Position numbers and translations under genes: made by a program
The notes under the pieces: generated by a model
Seen by the model: only the letters and a program-made list of their open reading frames with translations
Database searches by the model: none
Told to the model about the DNA's origin: nothing
Shown: piece by piece, positions 1 to 7,194 of the stretch
How positions within the stretch are numbered: the stretch's first letter is position 1
How the letters are laid out: each line of letters starts with the position of its first letter
From: Gemmatimonadota bacterium
Lineage (GTDB): Bacteria > Latescibacterota > UBA2968 > UBA8231
Assembly (NCBI GenBank): GCA_009840005.1
Contig: VXOR01000079.1
Span: 35,874 to 51,005 of the forward strand
DNA length: 15,132 nucleotides
Direction: 5' to 3'

Positions 1-2132
1 GATCCGTCGAGATTTGCTCGCTGAATCTTGTCCGTTTCCCAATCCGTCCAGTACATCTTACCTTGGCTCTCGGGTACAGGTCTCGTCACGTTTACCGTAA
101 AGATCTGCGTGGTGGTCGCGCCACTAGCATCACTCGCCATCACTGCTACCGTGGCGACGCCAAGCTCTAATGGGGTGATTGTCATTTGGCGGCCGGACAC
201 GCTCACCGTCGCCACGGCAGGGGCATTGGACTGTGCCTTATAGGTGACCTCAGCCCCCTCTGGGTCGCGGGCGACTAAGTCGATGCGAAGGAGGTTTCCC
301 TTTGCTACGCTCTGCTTGCGAATGCCGTCCAATACTGGCGGACGATTCACACGGACCTCTGGCATGTCGGCAAACTCTAGGGCCAGACCCCGTGGAACGT
401 TCAAGCCAGTGGCAAGGAGGGTTTCGATTTGTGATCCATCGAGATTGGCCCGCTGAATTTTGTCCTTTACCATGTCGGTCCAATATATCTTGCCTCTGGC
501 CAAGTCTAAGGCGAGGCCGCTTGGAGCATCCGATTCACTAGGGACTATCTCTTCGATTTGTGACCCGTCGAGGTTAGCACGCTGCATTTTATTCTCAAAA
601 GAATCCTCCACCCAGTACATCTTACCCCCGACGAGGTCCAAGGCGAGGTCACTTGGACGTTCTAATCCAGAGATGACGAGGGCTTCGACCTGTGACCCGT
701 TGAGGTTGGCGCGCTGAATTGTAGCCCCCCCTATGACCGCGTCCGTCCAGTACATCTTTCCACCAGCAACATCCAGCGCTAGGCTCCGTAGAGCACGCAA
801 TCCGGTAGTGACTATCTCTTCGATTTGTGACCCGTCGAGGCTGGCGCGCTGAATTGTAGCCCTCCCCCTGACCGCGTCCGTCCAGTACATCTTTCCACCA
901 GCAACATCCAGCGCTAGGCTCCATATGTCATTCAGTCCAGTGACGATGTCTTCTATTTGGGATCCGTCGAGGTTGGCGCGCTGAATCTTGCCGGTGCTCC
1001 GATCCGCCCAGTACATTTTGCCCCCGTCTAGGTCCAAGGCGAGGTCTATTGGCTCCTTCAGTCCAGTGATGACTATCTCTTCGATTTGTGACCCGTCGAG
1101 GTTGGCGCGCTGAATTGTAGCCCCATTCCGACTCGCGTCCACCCAGTACATCTTGCCCTTGATCGCTAGGGTGCCGATTCTCGCTGGCAGCGAGGGGTCG
1201 GTCGGATTGACGCTATAGGTGGCGATGAGATAAGCGTCGGTGATGTCGATGAGGCCATCGCGGTTCACATCGCCTAGGGAGATGTCGCCATCGTTGGGGA
1301 TGGCAATCGTGGGATCGAGGCTGTACATCCCCACTAGCAGCGCGTCGTAGATGTCAACTTGGCCATTGGCATCTACGTCGCCCCAGATTCTGTCGCTTGT
1401 GGTCACCTTCATCGCGGTCGGGCTGGTGGCTCGTGCTTCGACCACGATCTCCACTGGTCCGACGTCGGCTTGGAAATCTGGGTCCACATGAGTGACCACA
1501 TCGCGGCCCGAGACGGTCAGCCCGTAGGTCGGCTTAAAGGCCACCAGACTCGTCGGAGGCTCAGCGGCGACTGCCGCTCCCGGAGCACTGACTGGGCCAT
1601 CGACGAGCACCATCCGCCGGGTCTCGCTCAGCCCGATCCCACTGATGCGGTAGAGATAAAGCCCCGCCGCCACAGCGCGACCGGCTGCATCTGTGCCGTG
1701 CCAAGTCGCCGTGTGCCAGCCGACCGGCTGCTCTCGATCTATCAAGGTCGCGACGTGTTGCCCGAGCACGTTGAAGACCTCCAGCCGCACGTGAGTCGGT
1801 GCCGGTAACTGGTAGGGGATAATCGTGGAAGGATTGAACGGATTGGGATAATTCTGTAGTAGCGCAAAGCCTTGAGGGCGGGCATCGGCTAAGCGAAGAG
1901 CGGCCAGCGCAAAGTACCCCTCCTCATCCGTGGTGGTGCCGACCGACCGGCGCGGATCGGTCAGATCGAAAAGCCGTACCTGCACTCCGGCCGCTGGCTG
2001 TCCAGAGGCCAGCCGCACCCAGCCTTCAAGTCGTGACTCGGGTTCTGTCGCCTCGCTCTGCTCGCTCAACAACACCAGCCCAAGGAGACCTCTGGTCACC
2101 AATTTTACGACTCGTCGGCTCCATGCGCTCAT
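1..2132 (-). CDS. Secreted FlgD-like/dockerin/YWTD beta-propeller protein, partial (3' end cut by window edge)
   Basis: The frame stays open from ATG 2132 to base 1 (710 codons, no stop), so the C-terminus is missing. An AAGGAG lies 9 bases before the start. Residues 1-28 look like a signal peptide (RR near the N-terminus, hydrophobic core LLGLVLL). Next come a short carboxypeptidase-regulatory-like beta stretch (35-76), an FlgD/type-A-sorting-like module with NYPNPFNPSTIIPY (94-107) ending near 165, and two dockerin-type calcium-binding repeats (about 250-273 and 285-308, DVDANGQVD and DVNRDGLID). Six YWTD blades follow, with YW at 329, 374, 416, 461, 506 and 550 and the refrain QRANLDGSQIE. 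That is a complete six-bladed propeller. An Ig/cadherin-like domain spans about 598-683, and a second propeller starts at 691. The protein is probably exported and used for surface adhesion or protein binding; its ligand is unknown. It lies 66 bases after the PhyH gene on the same strand and may be cotranscribed with it. Confidence 0.9.
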   Translation of the reverse strand, partial: MSAWSRRVVKLVTRGLLGLVLLSEQSEATEPESRLEGWVRLASGQPAAGVQVRLFDLTDPRRSVGTTTDEEGYFALAALRLADARPQGFALLQNYPNPFNPSTIIPYQLPAPTHVRLEVFNVLGQHVATLIDREQPVGWHTATWHGTDAAGRAVAAGLYLYRISGIGLSETRRMVLVDGPVSAPGAAVAAEPPTSLVAFKPTYGLTVSGRDVVTHVDPDFQADVGPVEIVVEARATSPTAMKVTTSDRIWGDVDANGQVDIYDALLVGMYSLDPTIAIPNDGDISLGDVNRDGLIDITDAYLIATYSVNPTDPSLPARIGTLAIKGKMYWVDASRNGATIQRANLDGSQIEEIVITGLKEPIDLALDLDGGKMYWADRSTGKIQRANLDGSQIEDIVTGLNDIWSLALDVAGGKMYWTDAVRGRATIQRASLDGSQIEEIVTTGLRALRSLALDVAGGKMYWTDAVIGGATIQRANLNGSQVEALVISGLERPSDLALDLVGGKMYWVEDSFENKMQRANLDGSQIEEIVPSESDAPSGLALDLARGKIYWTDMVKDKIQRANLDGSQIETLLATGLNVPRGLALEFADMPEVRVNRPPVLDGIRKQSVAKGNLLRIDLVARDPEGAEVTYKAQSNAPAVATVSVSGRQMTITPLELGVATVAVMASDASGATTTQIFTVNVTRPVPESQGKMYWTDWETDKIQRANLDG
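691..922 (-). repeat. 135-bp tandem near-identical repeat inside the YWTD propeller gene
   Basis: Bases 691-787 and 826-922 are near-identical, differing at only a few positions, with a period of 135 bases (45 residues). This is one propeller blade. The neighbouring blades share the protein pattern but much less DNA identity, so this pair looks like a recent in-frame duplication. Confidence 0.85.
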
Positions 2133-2198
2133 AGCTTCTAGCTCCTTGTTGATCCATACCCAAAAGTACAGCAGGGGTAGCGCAGATGGTACTGAATA

Positions 2199-2999
2199 TT
2201 AATCGAGCAAGCCCTGAAGTTCGGGCGGCAAGCCTTGGCGCAAGGAGTCGGGAAAGTTGTCGCGGTACTGAGTTCGGCGCACTAGCTCTACTAGGCGAGC
2301 CGCTGAGGGGTGATAGAACGAGGTGAAATACACGTAGCGGGGCCGATTCGTTCGGTTGGGAGAACTGGAGTGGTAACACAGGGGGTTGAAGACGATGAGG
2401 TCTCCATCGTTGGCGCAAATTTCAATGCCGTCGTCATTAGCGTCGGGGACTAAGGCGGTGTGATTCTGGATGGGTCCCCGTCCCTCCGCTCGCTCTGCCT
2501 TATCGATAGCTTCGAGGGACAACTTGTGCGAGCCGGGCACGATCATAAACGCGGCCCCTCCGGAAGAAACCGTACTACAGCAATGCAGCATCTGGTAATA
2601 GACCTGCCGCGGCCTAGCTGCAAACTCTGCGCGGCAAAAGGCCGCGTCGATGTGCCATTGCGGAGCTTGGTACGGCGGCGGCGAAGGATCGCTGCGGATG
2701 AAAACTTGTTCGCGCATGCGAAGATCGCGCGACCCGATCAATATGGCGGCGAGTTCAAGGGTCGCGGGATTGTTCACTAAGCGGGCCATGATCGCCCCTC
2801 GAATGGGATGCCGCAGGTCGCGTCTGGCGGTGGTGCGATCGCCGGACACAACGGGACCGACGAGGCTGTCGATATGAGCGCGAATTGCGGCCGTGGTAGC
2901 GCGGTCGAGATACTCGGGGAACACAGTGTACCCTTGGCTCTCTAGCTCCTGCAATCGGATGTTGAGATCAGCTAGCTCGGGATAGGTGTCGTTTTCCAT
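2199..2999 (-). CDS. Phytanoyl-CoA dioxygenase (PhyH) family Fe(II)/2-oxoglutarate oxygenase
   Basis: The protein belongs to the PhyH family, which hydroxylates small molecules using Fe(II), oxygen and 2-oxoglutarate. Numbered from an upstream TTG at 3065, the iron ligands are the HxD pair H138/D140 (in QWHID) and the distal H232 (YHSSSPN). R241 or R243 is the likely 2-oxoglutarate anchor. MIVPGSHKLS and GDLIVFNPLCYH are typical core strands of the double-stranded beta-helix. The frame opens at TTG 3065, which overlaps the upstream stop (TTGA). However, ATG 2999 has a GGAGAAG 9 bases upstream by its GGAG core and gives 266 residues, so I prefer it; ATG 3014 is another option. The substrate cannot be read from the sequence. 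The gene sits between a nucleotidyltransferase and a secreted YWTD protein. Family assignment is firm; the role is unknown. Confidence 0.9.
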   Translation of the reverse strand: MENDTYPELADLNIRLQELESQGYTVFPEYLDRATTAAIRAHIDSLVGPVVSGDRTTARRDLRHPIRGAIMARLVNNPATLELAAILIGSRDLRMREQVFIRSDPSPPPYQAPQWHIDAAFCRAEFAARPRQVYYQMLHCCSTVSSGGAAFMIVPGSHKLSLEAIDKAERAEGRGPIQNHTALVPDANDDGIEICANDGDLIVFNPLCYHSSSPNRTNRPRYVYFTSFYHPSAARLVELVRRTQYRDNFPDSLRQGLPPELQGLLD

Positions 3000-3061
3000 G
3001 GTCAGCTTCTCCATATCCCTTTTGAATATGTCGAATACCTCCTGTACATTTTCACTCAAAG

Positions 3062-3349
3062 TCAACGTATTTTCTGAGTAGCCTCATAAAGAGGAAGTCC
3101 TTCTTTGCGGATTTGGTGGGTCAGCTTTGAGTTTTGCGAAAGATCAATGAGGTCAACGGGCTTAGAGACACTGAAGAGTAGATCGCCGTAGAAGCGAAAA
3201 AAATCCTGTGGAGGCAGGCCTTCTACGGCCAAGTCAATGTCGCGGCCTTCGCGGGTGGGGTCAATGCTAGAGCCAAAGAGGAGTAGGCGCGTGATTGGAT
3301 AGTGCTCGGCGAGGCGGGTGATGGCTTCTCGGTCTTGATCTAGAATCAT
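3062..3349 (-). CDS. MNT-type minimal nucleotidyltransferase
   Basis: This 95-residue protein is a minimal polymerase-beta-fold nucleotidyltransferase. It has LLLFGSS (G26-S27-S28), the paired metal ligands DIDL (D37, D39) and a third acidic residue in VDLID (D66). In the family, such proteins transfer a nucleotide to a protein or small molecule. Many act as MntA antitoxins that AMPylate a HEPN toxin (HepT). No HEPN gene is visible on either side, so an antitoxin role is unsupported here. The start ATG has no Shine-Dalgarno of its own and overlaps the stop of a tiny upstream ORF (ATGA), suggesting coupled translation. Its stop overlaps the first possible start (TTG) of the PhyH gene. Confidence 0.85.
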   Translation of the reverse strand: MILDQDREAITRLAEHYPITRLLLFGSSIDPTREGRDIDLAVEGLPPQDFFRFYGDLLFSVSKPVDLIDLSQNSKLTHQIRKEGLPLYEATQKIR

Positions 3350-3408
3350 TTGAGGGATGCGTCTTTTTTAAGCATTCCGTGATGGGGCACAAGGAGCGCG
3401 TAGGGCAT
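3346..3408 (-). CDS. Possible 20-residue leader ORF coupled to the nucleotidyltransferase gene
   Basis: The ORF reads MPYALLVPHHGMLKKDASLK. It starts at ATG 3408 with an AAGGA 7 bases upstream, and its TGA overlaps the nucleotidyltransferase ATG (ATGA). The nucleotidyltransferase lacks a ribosome binding site, so this ORF could deliver ribosomes to it. It resembles no family I recognise. It could also be a chance ORF or the remnant of a longer, decayed gene, because the frame stays open further upstream. Confidence 0.3.
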   Translation of the reverse strand: MPYALLVPHHGMLKKDASLK

Positions 3409-3516
3409 GAGCGGTTCCTTTGCGAAAAAGGTACATTGTGAAAGGCGATTGGAGCAAGTGGCTTTATGACTCCGGGTTATTTCCCCGGTCGGCGTTCAAC
3501 AAAAAAGAAACCACCT

Positions 3517-4194
3517 ATGAATGAAACGCGCGTTTGCCGAGTCGGGCGGATCGATTTTGCCCAGGCTTGGGCGTGGCAAGAGTCGCTGCGCCAATTGCGG
3601 CGAGCCGAGCAAATTCCGGACACGCTGATGTTGGTCGAACACCCGCCAACCTATACCGGCGGACGGGCGACGCTGCCCGAGCATCTCCTAACCCAAGGGC
3701 TAGATGTGGTCGAGATTGACCGCGGGGGCAGCGTGACGTTTCACGGGCCGGGCCAGATCGTGGCCTATCCGATTGTCGATCTGCGCCAGCGCGGTCGGGA
3801 TGTACATAAGTACCTGCGCGATTTGGAGGCCGTGCTGATCCGCACGTTGGCTGCCTATGGCTTGGAGGGAGAGGCTCGGGGCGGCTTGACGGGCGCTTGG
3901 GTCGGCTCGTCCAAGGTGGCGTCGATCGGCGTCAATGTTCGGCACTGGATCACAACGCACGGTCTGGCCCTGAATGTGGCTACCGACTTGAGCCACTTTG
4001 CGGCGATCAAACCCTGCGGCTTGGGCAGCGAGGAGATAACTACGATGGCCGCGCTCTTGGGGTGCGCGTTGGATCGGCGCGAAGTCGAGTCCGAACTCCT
4101 GCGCGCCTATGCCGATGTATTCGCCTGCGAGTTGGTTGAGGTCGAGCGCAGGGTCTTGGCGGCTTGCATTGGCCGTCTCGAGCGAAAGTCTTAA
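3517..4194 (+). CDS. lipB: Octanoyl-[acyl-carrier-protein]:protein N-octanoyltransferase LipB
   Basis: LipB moves octanoyl groups from acyl carrier protein onto lipoyl domains of enzymes such as pyruvate and 2-oxoglutarate dehydrogenase, the first step of lipoate synthesis. The family signature RGGSVTFHGPGQIVAYPI is present. The catalytic lysine is in SSKVASIGV and the acyl-thioester cysteine in KPCGL (K133 and C167 from this start). LVEHPPTYTGGR near the N-terminus is also typical. I chose ATG 3517 (225 residues) because MNETRVCRVG aligns with normal LipB N-termini. An in-frame ATG at 3466 would add 17 basic residues and has a GGAG, though 11 bases away, so it remains possible. No lipA is visible nearby. 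icd follows 91 bases downstream on the same strand. Confidence 0.95.
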   Translation: MNETRVCRVGRIDFAQAWAWQESLRQLRRAEQIPDTLMLVEHPPTYTGGRATLPEHLLTQGLDVVEIDRGGSVTFHGPGQIVAYPIVDLRQRGRDVHKYLRDLEAVLIRTLAAYGLEGEARGGLTGAWVGSSKVASIGVNVRHWITTHGLALNVATDLSHFAAIKPCGLGSEEITTMAALLGCALDRREVESELLRAYADVFACELVEVERRVLAACIGRLERKS

Positions 4195-4285
4195 ATTCAA
4201 AAGCTGCGACATACGGGCCCCCGACCACAGCAGTCGAACCGGGCCGATTATTCCATAAAACAAAAGACACGAGGAGTTTTATCCT

Positions 4286-5563
4286 ATGGCCGATTGGCAG
4301 CCCAAGGTTCCTGCAAACGGCGAAAAAATAACCGTAGCGGATGGTGCGCTCAGCGTCCCAGACCAACCCATCATCCCCTTTATCGAAGGCGACGGCACGG
4401 GGCCGGATATCTGGGCGGCGGCTGTGCGCGTCTTTGACGCAGCCGTCGAGAAGGCGTATGGCGGTCAGCGGAGGATCGCCTGGATGGAGGTTTTGGCCGG
4501 CGGGAAGGCCTTCGATCAGACTGCTAGCTGGCTGCCCGACGCCACAGTGGAGGCTTTCGGGACCTATCTGGTCGGCATCAAAGGCCCGCTGACGACGCCG
4601 GTCGGCGGTGGGATCCGCAGCCTCAACGTGGCTTTGCGCCAGATCCTCGACTTGTATGTGTGTCTGCGCCCGGTGCGCTACTTCAGCGGCGTGCCCTCGC
4701 CGGTGCGGCAACCCGAGCTGGTGGATATGGTCATCTTCCGCGAGAACACCGAGGACATCTACGCTGGGATCGAGTTTGAGCAGGGCACGGACGACAACGC
4801 GCGCTTTAAGGATCTGCTTGCAGAGCACTTTGCCGATCGCTACGGCAAAATCCGCTTTCCAGATACCGCTGGCTTGGGCGTCAAGCCGATCTCACAAGAG
4901 GGCACCGAGCGGCTGGTCCGCGCCGCTATTGACTACGCCGCCGCCCAAGGCCGCGATAGCGTGACCTTGGTCCACAAAGGCAACATCATGAAGTTCACCG
5001 AAGGGGCCTTCCGCGACTGGGGCTACGAGGTGGCGCAAAAGGCTTATGGCGGCGAAGAAATCGACGGCGGTCCTTGGACTAGCATCGTCGTTGACGGCAC
5101 CGAGATCACCGTTAAGGACGCGATCGCCGACGCCTTTTTGCAGCAGATCCTCACGCGCCCGGCCGAGTACTCGGTCATCGCCACGATGAATCTCAACGGA
5201 GATTACATCAGCGACGCGCTGGCCGCTTGCGTCGGCGGCATTGGCATTGCTCCGGGCGGCAACATCAACTACACCACGGGCCACGCCATCTTTGAGGCCA
5301 CCCACGGCACCGCGCCCAAATACGCCGGCCAAGACAAGGTCAATCCCGGTTCGGTGATCCTGTCGGGCGACATGATGCTCCGCCACTTAGGCTGGACCGA
5401 GGCGGCCGACCTGATTGTCAAGGGGCTGGAGCAGACGATAGCGAATCGGGTCGTCACCTACGACTTTGCGCGGCTGATGGACGAGCCGACCGAGGTCAAG
5501 TGCTCGGAGTTCGGCACGGCAATTATCGAGAATATGACTTCGGCGAGCTCAGTCGAGTCGTAG
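4286..5563 (+). CDS. icd: NADP-dependent isocitrate dehydrogenase
   Basis: Icd oxidatively decarboxylates isocitrate to 2-oxoglutarate in the TCA cycle. The 425 residues align nearly end to end with the E. coli-type homodimeric enzyme (416 residues). Visible key residues are S112 in [12 protein letters not shown] (the serine phosphorylated by AceK in enterics), R118, R128, R152, Y159, K231 in [12 protein letters not shown], and the metal-binding aspartates D306/D310 in [10 protein letters not shown]345-Y346 in HGTAPKYAG is the NADP-specific pair, so NADP rather than NAD is expected. The ATG has a GGAG 9 bases upstream. The final base of the stop TAG is the first base of the likely moaC GTG start. 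Confidence 0.98.
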   Translation: MADWQPKVPANGEKITVADGALSVPDQPIIPFIEGDGTGPDIWAAAVRVFDAAVEKAYGGQRRIAWMEVLAGGKAFDQTASWLPDATVEAFGTYLVGIKGPLTTPVGGGIRSLNVALRQILDLYVCLRPVRYFSGVPSPVRQPELVDMVIFRENTEDIYAGIEFEQGTDDNARFKDLLAEHFADRYGKIRFPDTAGLGVKPISQEGTERLVRAAIDYAAAQGRDSVTLVHKGNIMKFTEGAFRDWGYEVAQKAYGGEEIDGGPWTSIVVDGTEITVKDAIADAFLQQILTRPAEYSVIATMNLNGDYISDALAACVGGIGIAPGGNINYTTGHAIFEATHGTAPKYAGQDKVNPGSVILSGDMMLRHLGWTEAADLIVKGLEQTIANRVVTYDFARLMDEPTEVKCSEFGTAIIENMTSASSVES

Positions 5564-6042
5564 TGGCCGACGAGCTGACTCACCTCGACGAGCAGGGCCG
5601 TCTCAAGATGGTCGATGTAGGCGGCAAGGAGCCGACGGTGCGGCTGGCGCGGGTGCGCGGCGAGATCCGCATGGCCCGTGCGACGGCGCGACTGATCGCC
5701 GAGAATAAAGTCGCCAAGGGCAACGTCTTGGAAGCGGCACGGCTGGCTGGGATCATGGCCGCCAAGCGTACCGGAGAGTTAATCCCCTTGTGCCACCCGC
5801 TCAACCTCACGGCGGTCAGCGTGGATTTGCACGTCGGCGAGGATCGAGTCGAAGTCGAGGCCGAGGCCAAAATTGATGACCGCACGGGCGTGGAAATGGA
5901 GGCCTTGGTGGCGGCGAGTACGGCGCTTTTGACCATTTACGACATGTGCAAGGGCGTCGATCGCGGAATGGTGATTTCCGAGTTGCGGCTGATGGAGAAG
6001 CGGGGAGGGCAGAGCGGGACGTGGGTACGGGAAGAGGAGTAG
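5563..6042 (+). CDS. moaC: Cyclic pyranopterin monophosphate synthase MoaC
   Basis: MoaC forms cyclic pyranopterin monophosphate from the MoaA product in molybdenum cofactor synthesis. Motifs are KGNVLEAARLAGI (K52), IPLCHPL (H78), TGVEMEAL (E111-M112-E113) and YDMCKGVDRGM (D127, K130), covering the usual active-site residues. Starting at GTG 5563 gives 159 residues (E. coli has 161), and ELTHLDEQGRLKMVDV matches the normal N-terminus. An earlier in-frame GTG at 5500 would add 21 residues and overlap icd by 64 bases; I reject it on homology. No clear Shine-Dalgarno is seen, so translation is probably coupled to icd. No other molybdopterin genes are in the window. Confidence 0.96.
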   Translation: MADELTHLDEQGRLKMVDVGGKEPTVRLARVRGEIRMARATARLIAENKVAKGNVLEAARLAGIMAAKRTGELIPLCHPLNLTAVSVDLHVGEDRVEVEAEAKIDDRTGVEMEALVAASTALLTIYDMCKGVDRGMVISELRLMEKRGGQSGTWVREEE

Positions 6043-6057
6043 GTTTAGAAAACCTTT
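6041..6057 (+). terminator. Weak candidate hairpin between convergent moaC and argF-like genes
   Basis: AGGTTT (6041-6046) and AAACCT (6050-6055) form a 6-bp stem with a 3-base loop. It begins inside the moaC stop and is followed by only two T residues. It lies between converging genes but is weak as an intrinsic terminator. Confidence 0.2.
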
Positions 6058-6095
6058 ACTGGAATTAGCACGGATCCTCGCTGTCGGGATAAATC

Positions 6096-7013
6096 TCATT
6101 CCAGGGCATTAGCCAGCTTGAGCAGCACGGCCTTCTGGCTGTGCAGGCGGTTTTCGGCTTGGGTGAAAATCAGCGAGCGCTCGTCGTGCAAGAGTGCGCC
6201 TTCGATCTCATAGCCGTGATGAGCGGGGAGGCAGTGCAGGATTTTCAGGTCTAGATCGGCGAGCAATTCGCGGTTGAGTTGATAGGGCTGAAAGGTCTGG
6301 ATCCGACGCTCTTTTTCGCGGGCGAACTTGGGATCGGTGAAAAACTCCATGTCGATCCAAGTGTCAGTGTACACGGCGTCGGACTTGGCCAGCGCCGGAT
6401 GCAGCTCCTCAGCGTGCTCGTAGAGTCCCAAGCGCTTGGCTTCGGCATAGAGCTCGTCGTCGCGTGCGGCGGCGTTGATCTCCGGGCAGACGCAAGTAAC
6501 GTGCATGCCCACTTTGACGCCGGCAGCAATGAGCGAGTTGGCGACGTTGTTGAGCACCCCGACGTATGTCAGCCGCACTCCTTCGAGCCGCCCCAAAGCC
6601 TCCCGTAGGGTCATCAAGTCGGTCAACGCCTGCAAGGGATGGTAGCGGTTGCAGCAGCCGTTTATCAGCGGCACCTGCGAGGCAGCAGCAGCGCGGCGCA
6701 CATCGGCGTGTTCGAGTAGGCGGGCGACGATGAAGTCGGAGTAGCCGGAGAGCACGCGGAACTCGTCGCCTAAGTCGGCTAGCCCAAAATTGGTATCCTG
6801 CCAGTTCAAGTAGAGGGCGTGGCCGCCTAGCTGGGCGGTGCCGATCTCACCGGCGCAGCGGGTGCGGGTCGAAGTCTTCTGGAAGAGCAGGACTACCGTG
6901 CGCCCAGAGAGGGCGTCGGCGTAGTGCCGCGGGGTAGCCTTGACGGCTAGGCCGAGTTCGACAGCTTGCTGCACATCGGCTGAGGACCAGTCCTTTAAGG
7001 TAATTAAATGCAA
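6096..7013 (-). CDS. argF: Ornithine carbamoyltransferase-like protein (divergent)
   Basis: The 305-residue protein has the aspartate/ornithine carbamoyltransferase fold. Carbamoyl-phosphate-binding motifs are STRTR (48-52), HPLQ (125-128) and HCLP (260-263); R289 in ENRLHSQKA is also conserved. NNVANSL (155-161) fits ornithine rather than aspartate transferases. The expected reaction is carbamoyl phosphate plus ornithine to citrulline. However, the usual ornithine-binding motif DxWxSMG reads DTWIDMEFF here (D217-F225), so the serine and glycine are replaced, and GLADLGDEFRVLSGY replaces the common GRGEPIKDTARVLSRY. The substrate may differ from ornithine. The start is TTG 7013, with AAGGAAGG 7 bases upstream and no better ATG nearby. 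No other arginine genes are visible. An inverted-repeat element begins 31 bases upstream. Confidence 0.88.
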   Translation of the reverse strand: MHLITLKDWSSADVQQAVELGLAVKATPRHYADALSGRTVVLLFQKTSTRTRCAGEIGTAQLGGHALYLNWQDTNFGLADLGDEFRVLSGYSDFIVARLLEHADVRRAAAASQVPLINGCCNRYHPLQALTDLMTLREALGRLEGVRLTYVGVLNNVANSLIAAGVKVGMHVTCVCPEINAAARDDELYAEAKRLGLYEHAEELHPALAKSDAVYTDTWIDMEFFTDPKFAREKERRIQTFQPYQLNRELLADLDLKILHCLPAHHGYEIEGALLHDERSLIFTQAENRLHSQKAVLLKLANALE

Positions 7014-7044
7014 TGGAATGCCTTCCTTACCCTTTTTGGGGCGA

Positions 7045-7144
7045 ACTGATGTTACGCAGTACGTGGCCGGTGGTTGGTTTTCGGCCCGATTCCCGCTGTA
7101 GGGGCGGTTTCAAACCGCCCCCTACCCGGGTGCGTAACGTCAGT
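7045..7144. mobile_element. MITE-like 100-bp element with terminal inverted repeats
   Basis: ACTGATGTTACGCA (7045-7058) is the reverse complement of TGCGTAACGTCAGT (7131-7144) except at one position. The interval contains no ORF but carries a strong internal hairpin. The same 13-base end occurs once more at 15071. Together these suggest a small non-autonomous transposable element. No convincing target-site duplication is seen at the edges (cgaa occurs on both sides but not flush), so insertion is inferred. Confidence 0.6.
7092..7130. repeat. Strong GC-rich hairpin inside the inverted-repeat element
   Basis: GTAGGGGCGGTTT (7098-7110) pairs with AAACCGCCCCCTAC (7112-7125) with a single bulged C. 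CCCG (7092-7095) and CGGG (7127-7130) extend the stem across a small internal loop. No T-run follows on either strand, so it is not a canonical intrinsic terminator. It could still block transcription or stabilise the 3' end of nrnA-side transcripts. Confidence 0.8.
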
Positions 7145-7194
7145 GACGAAATAAAACAGTGTAAATAAAAATTTATAATAAAAAATAATTATTA

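Noticed and set aside
94..107. NPFNPST motif as proof of type IX secretion
   Set aside because: The motif is near the N-terminus, not at a C-terminal sorting position, and no type IX genes are visible here.
420..1180. Repeated direct units that could suggest a CRISPR array
   Set aside because: The repeats are about 135 bases, in frame, and encode YWTD blades with the QRANLDGSQIE refrain; there are no short palindromic repeats with unique spacers.
28..2202. Several small plus-strand ORFs across the left 2.2 kb
   Set aside because: They lie opposite a continuous 710-codon minus-strand frame with signal peptide and repeat domains; their translations are low-complexity and match no family.
3700..4263. 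187-codon minus-strand ORF opposite lipB
   Set aside because: It is the antisense shadow of lipB, whose catalytic motifs are intact on the plus strand.
7092..7130. GC-rich hairpin as an intrinsic terminator for nrnA
   Set aside because: No T-run follows the stem on either strand and it lies within an inverted-repeat element.
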